Source of the DNA: an uncultured Bacilli bacterium
GTDB lineage: Bacteria > Bacillota_I > Bacilli_A > RF39 > UBA660
Direction of reading: 5' to 3'
Assembly (NCBI GenBank): GCA_944332105.1
Contig: CALVJI010000014.1
Span: forward strand, 1-20,731
DNA: 20,731 nt
The notes under the pieces were generated by a model. It saw only the letters and a list, made by a program, of their open reading frames with translations, was not told the origin of the DNA and ran no database searches. This document shows positions 15,284 through 20,731 of the stretch, piece after piece (the stretch's first letter is position 1; each line of letters starts with the position of its first letter). Made by a program: the position numbers and the translations under genes.

Positions 15284-15294
15284 GTAATACCCAA
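15284..15294 (+). repeat. Distal copy of the AATACCCAA repeat
   Basis: GTAATACCCAA matches 14488-14498 exactly over 11 bp. The short palindrome AAACTTATAAGTTT lies 6 nt upstream (15265-15278). It may mark the right edge of a small insertion. Confidence 0.5.
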
Positions 15295-15300
15295 ATGATT

Positions 15301-15324
15301 AATATTTTAAAAAGATAAAATATT
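15301..15324. promoter_or_regulatory. Inverted repeat upstream of rhodanese gene
   Basis: AATATTTT (15301-15308) and AAAATATT (15317-15324) form an 8-bp inverted repeat with an 8-nt spacer. It could be an operator or a weak hairpin. AT-richness makes chance plausible. Confidence 0.25.
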
Positions 15325-15383
15325 TAGGACAAATATTATATGCGAAAAAGAAAAAAATGCATACTTTACCATAGGTGAAAAAA

Positions 15384-15638
15384 ATGAAAAGAATTAAATT
15401 AAATGAATATCAAAAAAGCATGGGTACACTATTTGATTTATCGAGCCCAGAAACCTTCCGTTATGGTCATCATCCTGATGCCGTCAATTTTCCATATAGT
15501 AAATTTATGCTTTACTATGATCAATACTTAAAAAAAGATACTCCATATTTTTTTACTTGTTCACAAGGACTGCACAGTCAAAGAGTAGTAAGTATGTTAG
15601 AATATTTTGGCTATAACGTGACACAAGTAGTCAAATAA
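15384..15638 (+). CDS. Single-domain rhodanese-like sulfurtransferase
   Basis: An 84-aa cytoplasmic rhodanese. The domain shows IDLS-like LFDLSSPETFRYGHHPDAVNFPY, then the active-site loop CSQGLHSQRV with a single catalytic Cys, followed by MLEYFGYNVTQV. These match the usual rhodanese order: strand, GH-x-P-A-N-P segment, Cys loop, C-terminal helix and strand. ATG 15384 is chosen over GTG 15375 because AGGTG at 15373-15377 fits it at 6 nt. Likely role is transfer of a persulfide sulfur. It has no partner gene nearby to fix the acceptor. Confidence 0.85.
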   Translation: MKRIKLNEYQKSMGTLFDLSSPETFRYGHHPDAVNFPYSKFMLYYDQYLKKDTPYFFTCSQGLHSQRVVSMLEYFGYNVTQVVK

Positions 15639-15741
15639 GTGTCAAATTATAAAAAAATACAACTAAAAAAAAGGAAATCCCCATTTTTTCGGTAATAAGG
15701 ATAATAGAAGGAGTAAAACTTCTTCTTAGAAAGGAGTATAA

Positions 15742-16311
15742 ATGGGGAGATATGTCGCGGGCGGTTTAGCGGTAAGAATACGCGTTCGTGGTCGAAGAGG
15801 ATACGATGTCATTAATAACATGAACCGTATTTTAAAAGCAATGAGTAAAGTAATAGACTTAGGCTTATATACAGTAGAAGAAAGTGAAGAAGATTTTACT
15901 TTAAATTTAAAAGAAGATATAGTAAATGCTCATATTGAAGACTTCTTAAAAGAAGCAGAATTTTATTGCTTTGATCATAATATTTTAAAAGAAGCTGAAA
16001 AACCGCTAGACTATAGCAAAAATAAATATCAATTAAAAAAAGAAAACGGAAGCTACGCAATGTACTGTAATGATATTCCAAAAATTGAAGAATGGTTTTT
16101 AAACTGGGAATGTTTTTCATATGTTTATCTCGCAGGAACTTATGAAGATATGTACGAAGTCTTGGTTGAAGTATCTTTAATACCACTAGGAAAAGATTAT
16201 GACAAGATTGCTCATGAAGATGAGTCTTATTTACTTTTTCTTTTAAATCGTGATGTGAACAGGTTAAAAAGTCCATTAAAAACAGCTTTCATATATGGCA
16301 TAATAGGTTAG
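15742..16311 (+). CDS. Conserved-looking protein of unknown function
   Basis: A 189-aa soluble protein with a strong RBS (AAAGGAG, 15731-15737). The start is basic (RIRVRGRRGYDV). A central acidic helical part follows (EESEEDFTLNLKEDIVNAHIEDFLKEAEFYCF), then a mixed region with WFLNWECFSYVYLAGTYEDMYEVLVEVSLIPLG. No membrane helix or signal peptide is seen and I do not recognise the family. It stands alone between a rhodanese gene and rmuC, with its own terminator. Confidence 0.75.
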   Translation: MGRYVAGGLAVRIRVRGRRGYDVINNMNRILKAMSKVIDLGLYTVEESEEDFTLNLKEDIVNAHIEDFLKEAEFYCFDHNILKEAEKPLDYSKNKYQLKKENGSYAMYCNDIPKIEEWFLNWECFSYVYLAGTYEDMYEVLVEVSLIPLGKDYDKIAHEDESYLLFLLNRDVNRLKSPLKTAFIYGIIG

Positions 16312-16336
16312 GTTTACATAAATCTAACCTTTCTTA
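16305..16336 (+). terminator. Intrinsic terminator overlapping stop codon
   Basis: An 11-bp stem, AGGTTAGGTTT at 16305-16315 and AAATCTAACCT at 16320-16330 (one G-T), ACAT loop, followed by the modest run TTCTT. Confidence 0.65.
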
Positions 16337-16359
16337 ATGAAAAAAAAGAAAAAAAACAG

Positions 16360-16365
16360 TATAAT
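16360..16365 (+). promoter_or_regulatory. -10 element of the rmuC promoter
   Basis: TATAAT lies 21 nt before the rmuC ATG. Upstream is an A-tract with no good -35 hexamer, so only the -10 is called. Confidence 0.5.
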
Positions 16366-16385
16366 ATATCTAGGATGTGATAAAT

Positions 16386-17474
16386 ATGGAATACCTTATC
16401 ATAGTACTTTTAATAATATTAATACTACTGATATGTATTTTACTAGTAAAAGTAAATAATAATAACAAAAATGATTTAGCAGTTACCGAAAAATTAGGCT
16501 TATTTCAAAATTCACTAACCAAAGAAATTGGTGATTTTAAATATGATTTTTCCAATAATCTTAAGAAAGATTTTGATGCGTTAAATGATCGAATGGAACA
16601 ACGGTTAATTTTAATTAATGAAAAAGTAAATACTCGTTTAGATGAAAACTTTGAAAAAACCAATAAAACTTTTACGAATGTCTTAGAAAGACTTTCTAAA
16701 ATTGATGAAGCCCAAAAGAAAATTGATAGTTTATCAACAGAAATTGTTTCATTGCAAAGTGTATTAACCGATAAAAAAACACGTGGTATATTTGGCGAGG
16801 TCAACCTAAATTATATTTTAACTAGTGTCTTTGGTGAAAAAAATGACCGTCTATACGAAATCCAATACAAATTACCAAATGGTTATATTGCAGACTCTGT
16901 TTTACATGCCCCAGAACCTTTAGGCAATGTTTGTATTGACTCGAAATTTCCTTTAGAAAATTATGAAAAAATGACCAATAAATCTTTGTCAAAAGAAGAA
17001 AGAGACATGGCTACAAAACTATTTAAATTGGACGTAAAAAAACATATTGAAGCGATTAATAGCAAATATATTATTTCCGGTACAACTTCCAATCAAGCCA
17101 TATTATTCTTGCCAGCCGAAGCCATTTTCGCTGAGATCAATGCCTATCATCCTGATCTTTTAAAAGAAGCCTACAATAAACATGTTTGGATCACTTCACC
17201 AACTACTTTAATGAGTACTTTAACAACTTTAGCCATGATCATCAAAAACATGGAAAGAGACAAATATGCCAAAGTAATTCAAACTGAACTAAATAAGTTG
17301 GCTATTGATTTTAGCCGTTATAAAGAAAGATGGGATAAACTTTCAAGAAGCATTGATACCGTAAGTAAAGATGTCAAAGATATTCATGTAACGACCGATA
17401 AAATATCGAAACGTTTTGAATCAATTAATCAAGTAGAAATTCCAGAAATAACCTATCAAAACAAGGAACTCTAA
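16386..17474 (+). CDS. rmuC: RmuC family DNA recombination protein
   Basis: A 362-aa protein with an N-terminal membrane helix (about 3-23), a coiled coil (about 30-130) and the nuclease-like RmuC domain (about 130-315). The domain shows TRGIFGEVNLNYILTSVFGE, ADSVLHAPEP, VCIDSKFPLENY and ITSPTTLMSTLTTLAMI, all typical of RmuC. RmuC proteins limit DNA rearrangements at inverted repeats and have been linked to defence against foreign DNA. ATG 16386 is chosen over GTG 16377, since AGGATG overlaps the latter and fits the ATG spacing. Confidence 0.9.
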   Translation: MEYLIIVLLIILILLICILLVKVNNNNKNDLAVTEKLGLFQNSLTKEIGDFKYDFSNNLKKDFDALNDRMEQRLILINEKVNTRLDENFEKTNKTFTNVLERLSKIDEAQKKIDSLSTEIVSLQSVLTDKKTRGIFGEVNLNYILTSVFGEKNDRLYEIQYKLPNGYIADSVLHAPEPLGNVCIDSKFPLENYEKMTNKSLSKEERDMATKLFKLDVKKHIEAINSKYIISGTTSNQAILFLPAEAIFAEINAYHPDLLKEAYNKHVWITSPTTLMSTLTTLAMIIKNMERDKYAKVIQTELNKLAIDFSRYKERWDKLSRSIDTVSKDVKDIHVTTDKISKRFESINQVEIPEITYQNKEL

Positions 17475-17499
17475 GACCAAAATCTATAGAGTTTTTTTT
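17467..17499 (+). terminator. Intrinsic terminator of rmuC
   Basis: AACTCTA at 17467-17473 pairs with TAGAGTT at 17487-17493, 13-nt loop, then eight T. It overlaps the stop codon. Confidence 0.75.
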
Positions 17500-17510
17500 C
17501 TTAAAAAAAT

Positions 17511-17539
17511 TTGCATAAAGTAGGACAATGTGATATTAT
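17511..17539 (+). promoter_or_regulatory. Promoter of the zinc-ribbon pseudogene
   Basis: TTGCAT at 17511-17516, a 17-nt spacer and TATTAT at 17534-17539, with an extended -10 TGA just before it. It remains intact although the gene is broken. Confidence 0.6.
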
Positions 17540-17562
17540 CTTAATAAGTAGGTAGTAGTAAT

Positions 17563-18366
17563 ATGAAATGTAAACATTGTCAAAAAGAGTATTTTAATGG
17601 CGAACAATTTTGTAATATATGTGGGGCACAATTAAAGCCAATAGAAAATACTTTTTTTCAAAATACATCAGACGAAAATATAAATTCAGTAGAAACTTTA
17701 GAAACTGAGCAAATGAATATCGAAAGCCCCATATTAATGCCTCATGAAAAAATGAAGTTAGAGCAGACAAATGTCAATTATTCAAATTTTACCGAACCAA
17801 ATAATTCATTTAAAGAAGAAGATTGGCTAAAGGTTTATATTGGCAATAATTATGATAAAATCCATTATAAAAAATGGTCATGGCCAGCTTTTCTTTTTGC
17901 ATTATTTATTTGATTTATCGTAAACTTTGGAAATATGCTGGTTTATATATGATCATTATGCTATGTGTTTCCCTAATAAGCAATGTACTAAATCTTCCTA
18001 TTTTATTAACAATAGGAGGACTTATCCAGTAGTATTTCAGGAATAAAATTTAATGAAATCTATGTAAAGTATGCAAAAGAACACATTCGTAAATTACACG
18101 AGACAAATCCTATAATGTCGCAAGAAGAATTTTCAGGTCTCGTCGCTTCAAAAGGTGGCACAAACCTCGCGGTGACATTGCTCCTCACAATTCCATTGGC
18201 AATATGCATCGCCATTATGATTTTCTTCTTTACATTAATCAGTCCATTTATTCCTCAAATATCAAAAAACAAAGCTTATTGTGAAACCGCAATTTGTAAT
18301 GAAGATCGCACAAATTGCATGTGCTTTGACGATAATGGTAGAATGCAAATGATTGATTGTTCATAA
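17563..18366 (+). pseudogene. Zinc-ribbon/DUF2628-like membrane protein broken by two frameshifts
   Basis: The start encodes a zinc ribbon (CKHC-x13-CNIC) and a linker, then WLKVYIGNNYDKIHYKKWSW, the opening of a DUF2628-like membrane domain. The frame stops at TGA 17911. The reading continues in the frame starting at 17910 as YLIYRKLWKYAGLY... to GGLIQ and stops at TAG 18030. It resumes in the first frame from 18031 as SISGIKFNEIYVKYAKEHIR to the end. This implies about one base lost near 17902-17910 and one gained near 18021-18027. The last part has a membrane helix and a tail with C-x4-C. Two sequencing errors are an alternative, and both indels lie in or near short runs. DUF2628 assignment is from memory. 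Confidence 0.75.
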
Positions 18367-18374
18367 AAATATAA

Positions 18375-18413
18375 ATACCCGATTAAAAAATAGTTAAACA
18401 GGGTGTTTTTTTA
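18375..18413 (+). terminator. Weak terminator of the pseudogene unit
   Basis: ATACCC at 18375-18380 pairs with GGGTGT at 18401-18406 over a 20-nt loop, then seven T. The long loop makes this uncertain. Confidence 0.4.
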
Positions 18414-18426
18414 TTTCAAAAATTAT

Positions 18427-18454
18427 AAAAAAAAGATTAGTCATCTGACTAATC
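18427..18454 (-). terminator. Intrinsic terminator of uppP
   Basis: GATTAGTC at 18435-18442 and GACTAATC at 18447-18454 form an 8-bp stem with an ATCT loop. On the minus strand the stem is followed by eight T, 6 nt after the uppP stop codon. Confidence 0.85.
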
Positions 18455-18460
18455 CTGGTT

Positions 18461-19273
18461 TTAACGAAAATAGATTAAAACGAAAATGGATAAAAAGAAA
18501 CAATAAATTGAAAACTTCCAAAGCTTACCATTTTGCACTAATTTAGATAACCAACGATAAGTAAAGAAAGTTACGATACCAGCAGCAAGTAAACCTAAAG
18601 TATAAGGAAGTAATAAACTCATCAAGTTTCCACTTTGTACTAAATCAACAACTCCAAGTCCCATAGAAGCTACACTTACAGGTAAATAAAGCATGAAAGT
18701 ATATTTTAAAGAAGCCTTACGAGAGATACCACAAAGTAAGCAACCAACCAATACAGTACCACTCCGACTAATACCTGGAGTTAAAGCAACCATTTGGAGT
18801 AATCCAATGATAATTGCATCTTTATAAGTAATGTCATGATCCTCTTTCTTGCCGTTACTTTTCCGTACCAAAAACAACATAAAAGCTGTAATCATAAAAG
18901 CAATACCTAATAAAGTCATATTAGAAGACCAAGCATCGACCGTATCTTTCAAAAGAAGGCCAGCAATTCCAACTGGAATACTCCCAATAATAATTAGTAA
19001 GCAATACTTAAAATCTTGTTGATATTCTTTGCGTTTCTTTTTATTAAAAATATAACCAAAAAAGGCCGTAAGTAAACGAACAATATCTTTCCAAAAAATA
19101 AGAAAAATTGCGATAAAAGAACCAAAGTTAACAACAATTTCAAAATTGACATCATTTAACATATTCGTATTAAATAAATTTTTCGCTAAAACCAAATGTC
19201 CACTACTAGAAATAGGCAAAGGTTCTGTAAACCCTTGAATAATTCCTAAAATAATATACTTAATGTACTCCAT
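18461..19273 (-). CDS. uppP: Undecaprenyl-diphosphatase UppP/BacA
   Basis: A 270-aa multi-pass membrane enzyme that dephosphorylates undecaprenyl diphosphate to recycle the lipid carrier of wall synthesis. Overproduction gives bacitracin resistance in known cases. The (E/Q)xxxE motif is Gln13 to Glu17, followed by LPISSSGHL (19-27). The second signature TPGISRSG lies at 165-172, with Arg170. About eight hydrophobic segments and the length match the family. A TATAAT on the minus strand lies at 19292-19297, with GGTGATTAG as a weak RBS. It is the only minus-strand gene seen, divergent from the next operon. Confidence 0.95.
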   Translation of the reverse strand: MEYIKYIILGIIQGFTEPLPISSSGHLVLAKNLFNTNMLNDVNFEIVVNFGSFIAIFLIFWKDIVRLLTAFFGYIFNKKKRKEYQQDFKYCLLIIIGSIPVGIAGLLLKDTVDAWSSNMTLLGIAFMITAFMLFLVRKSNGKKEDHDITYKDAIIIGLLQMVALTPGISRSGTVLVGCLLCGISRKASLKYTFMLYLPVSVASMGLGVVDLVQSGNLMSLLLPYTLGLLAAGIVTFFTYRWLSKLVQNGKLWKFSIYCFFLSIFVLIYFR

Positions 19274-19291
19274 AACTAATCACCATACAAC

Positions 19292-19297
19292 ATTATA
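19292..19297 (-). promoter_or_regulatory. -10 element of uppP
   Basis: TATAAT on the minus strand, 18 nt before the uppP start codon. No convincing -35 hexamer is seen at 16-18 nt. Confidence 0.5.
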
Positions 19298-19326
19298 TAC
19301 TAAAATCGGAAAATAAGAAATAAAAT

Positions 19327-19344
19327 ATGTTAAGAGGTTAACAT
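19327..19344 (+). promoter_or_regulatory. Hairpin over the RBS and start of the small membrane gene
   Basis: ATGTTAA and TTAACAT form a perfect 7-bp inverted repeat around GAGG, the RBS core. The right arm contains the first two bases of the start codon. It could modulate translation. Confidence 0.35.
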
Positions 19345-19543
19345 GAAAAAGTATATTTTTTTATTGCTTAGTATTCTTTTAATTGTTTTTGGTCTGTTTT
19401 TCTATTTTTTATCTGTAAACTTATTTACTTTAGGGTATAGTTTTTTAGAATATGTTCAATTTATTAGTAGAAGGGTAGAATATTATCTATTATGGATTGG
19501 CGTAATTCTACTTATTTATACAATAAAAAGAAAGGAACGATAA
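19343..19543 (+). CDS. Small two-helix membrane protein
   Basis: A 66-aa protein with two hydrophobic helices (about 4-28 and 46-60) and a positively charged end (IKRKER), suggesting both ends face the cytoplasm. The family is not recognised. The stop is 1 nt before the next ATG, so it is probably the first gene of a three-gene operon with the DUF3603-like gene and the lipoprotein. Confidence 0.65.
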   Translation: MKKYIFLLLSILLIVFGLFFYFLSVNLFTLGYSFLEYVQFISRRVEYYLLWIGVILLIYTIKRKER

Positions 19544-19544
19544 C

Positions 19545-20180
19545 ATGCACTATTACTATGATTTATTAGTAAATTTAGATGATACTTTATGGGAATTTTA
19601 CGAGTGGGAAAAAGAAGATGCTATTATTCCAGTGAAAAAAATTCCTTTCGTGCGCATCAGTGACGCAAGCTTGCAAAAAATATTGAAATATGAAGTTCAA
19701 TTTGAATCAGAAGAAGTCAAAAAATATCAGCACAAAGCTCTAGTTAAAAATGAAGAAAATAATCCTTCATTTCTTCTACTATCTTCCACGAAAAATAGTT
19801 TAGTTATCGAAATAGATGAGAAAGGAAAAATTATTTCTCGTTCTAAACTGCTGATTGAAGATGAAAATAATGTAAACGAATTAGCGTCTTCCTTAAAGAA
19901 GACAGAATTCACTTTATCTATAGGAAAAAAAATACCAGTACGTCATGAATTTCGTCAAGCTTTAGCAGAAAAAAAGATCATTCAAATTGAGTTAAATACT
20001 TTAGTAGAAAAGAAAGATGAAAATAAAAGCGCTTATCTTTATTATGAGTGGTTTGGAGAATTAGAAACTGATTTTACAAATCAAATTAAAAAATGTAAAC
20101 AAGAATTAGCTAAACCATATACTTTAAAAATGCATGATATTGCTTCAATTATTAAAATATCATATAAAGAGCAACTATGA
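19545..20180 (+). CDS. DUF3603-like protein of unknown function
   Basis: A 211-aa soluble protein. It begins MHYYYDLLVNLDD followed by WEFYEWEKEDAI and KKIPFVRISD, a start pattern I associate with DUF3603 (UPF0736, YjbA-like) proteins. A central LLLSSTKNSLVIEIDEKGKIISRSKLLIEDE segment and a C-terminal YLYYEWFGE also fit. Function is unknown in the family. RBS AAAGGA; overlaps the next gene by 4 nt (ATGA). Confidence 0.6.
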   Translation: MHYYYDLLVNLDDTLWEFYEWEKEDAIIPVKKIPFVRISDASLQKILKYEVQFESEEVKKYQHKALVKNEENNPSFLLLSSTKNSLVIEIDEKGKIISRSKLLIEDENNVNELASSLKKTEFTLSIGKKIPVRHEFRQALAEKKIIQIELNTLVEKKDENKSAYLYYEWFGELETDFTNQIKKCKQELAKPYTLKMHDIASIIKISYKEQL

Positions 20181-20623
20181 AAAAAAGAATAGTATTAATT
20201 TTATGTCTTTTCTTAACACTAGGTTGCAGTGCTAAAAAACCAGAAGAGGCAGTTCGTAAATATTTAGAAGAATATCGCAATTTTAGTAAAAATGTAGAAA
20301 ATTTAGTGACTCAAGAAGCAATAAATTTATCTTTAACAGAAGAAGAACAACGAATCTTTTTCTTAACTATGAAAAAACAATTTGTCCATTTAGAATATAA
20401 AATAAAAGAAGTTTTTTATAATGGTTCACAAGCAAGTGTAAAAGTAGATATTACAGTTTATGATTTTTTTTCATATCAAGATGTGGAAAAAAGTTTAGAA
20501 AAGATGTCCCAAGAAAAACAACGAACAAAATATACGTTGACTTTCAAAGCATATTTAGAAGAAGAATGGCATATAGAGAAACCAAATGAAGAAACAATTA
20601 GAAAGATAATGGGTTTTGGATAA
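20177..20623 (+). CDS. Small lipoprotein, NTF2-like shape
   Basis: A 148-aa protein with a lipoprotein signal peptide (KKR, ILCLFLTLG, then Cys17 in LTLGCS). The rest has a helix (PEEAVRKYLEEYRNF), helical middle and a beta-rich end (ASVKVDITVYDFFSYQDV, YTLTFKAYLEEEWHIEKP). This order resembles NTF2-like extracellular domains, though the family is not confirmed. It is coupled to the upstream DUF3603-like gene through the 4-nt overlap. Confidence 0.7.
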   Translation: MKKRIVLILCLFLTLGCSAKKPEEAVRKYLEEYRNFSKNVENLVTQEAINLSLTEEEQRIFFLTMKKQFVHLEYKIKEVFYNGSQASVKVDITVYDFFSYQDVEKSLEKMSQEKQRTKYTLTFKAYLEEEWHIEKPNEETIRKIMGFG

Positions 20624-20630
20624 AAGAATT

Positions 20631-20655
20631 CTAGTATGAAAGTACTAGTTTTTTT
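20631..20655 (+). terminator. Intrinsic terminator of the last operon
   Basis: CTAGTA at 20631-20636 pairs with TACTAG at 20643-20648, 6-nt loop, then seven T. Confidence 0.75.
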
Positions 20656-20666
20656 CGAAAAAAATA

Positions 20667-20696
20667 TTGAGCTTACATGCGATTTTGTGGTATACT
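20667..20696 (+). promoter_or_regulatory. Promoter reading out of the window
   Basis: TTGAGC at 20667-20672, an 18-nt spacer and TATACT at 20691-20696, with an extended -10 TGG before it. It presumably drives a gene beyond the right edge. Confidence 0.6.
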
Positions 20697-20731
20697 TTTT
20701 ATAAGTAAAAGAAATAGGAATTCTTAGATAT

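Noticed and set aside
15896..16276. 126-aa minus-strand ORF
   Set aside because: It lies wholly inside the well-supported + gene at 15742 and has no RBS or recognisable domain.
1..20731. Alternative genetic code with TGA as Trp
   Set aside because: Several intact genes end at TGA, Trp is encoded by TGG, and the TGA at 17911 lies in a gene with independent evidence of frameshifts.

Overview
The window is AT-rich DNA from a Gram-positive (Bacillota-type) bacterium. AGGAGG-type ribosome binding sites, sigma-A-like promoters, intrinsic terminators, lipobox lipoproteins, UppP and a Gram-positive wall-hydrolase architecture all support this. TGA is used as a stop codon (for example at 6778, 8319 and 20178), so it is not a mycoplasma-code genome. 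The mix of Tad-like pilus genes with an AT-rich, Bacilli-like gene style suggests a gut-type Bacilli/Erysipelotrichia-like lineage, but that placement is inference.

Region 1 (1-8345) is a nearly gap-free Tad (type IVc) pilus-like cluster on the + strand. In order it holds the tail of an unidentified gene, a TadE-like pseudopilin with a Ser/Gly-rich stalk, two tandem SAF-domain CpaB-like proteins, a CpaF/TadA ATPase, two TadB/TadC membrane platform proteins, two tiny six-cysteine pilin candidates behind their own strong promoter, two more TadE-like pseudopilins, and a TadZ/CpaE-like protein with a degenerate Walker A. A terminator closes it. No secretin gene and no prepilin peptidase are visible here.

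Region 2 (8346-9075) has no protein gene. It holds two diverged copies of a structured RNA of about 250 nt, each followed by an intrinsic terminator. The copies share a possible 9-bp closing helix, several internal helices and a 58-nt identical core. This is one of the two most interesting signals in the window.

Region 3 (9076-14453) carries a membrane-anchored three-domain wall hydrolase (SpoIID-like, GH24 lysozyme, M23 peptidase), a lipoprotein with a C-terminal membrane anchor, and a VirD4/TraG-type coupling ATPase. No relaxase or VirB4 is present. Position suggests that these remodel the wall for, or feed substrates to, the neighbouring machine, but this is inference.

Region 4 (14454-15383) looks like a small inserted island. 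It has three tandem 11-bp repeats at one end and one further copy at the other. Inside are a promoter and a riboswitch-like leader RNA with mutually exclusive P1, antiterminator and terminator helices, followed by a small protein resembling BECR-fold nucleases.

Region 5 (15384-20731) is mostly ordinary: a rhodanese, an unknown protein, RmuC, a zinc-ribbon/DUF2628-like pseudogene broken by two frameshifts, UppP on the minus strand, and a small operon of a membrane peptide, a DUF3603-like protein and a lipoprotein. The broken gene ends in a segment with the same Pro-x11-Cys-x4-Cys spacing as the two pilins of region 1.
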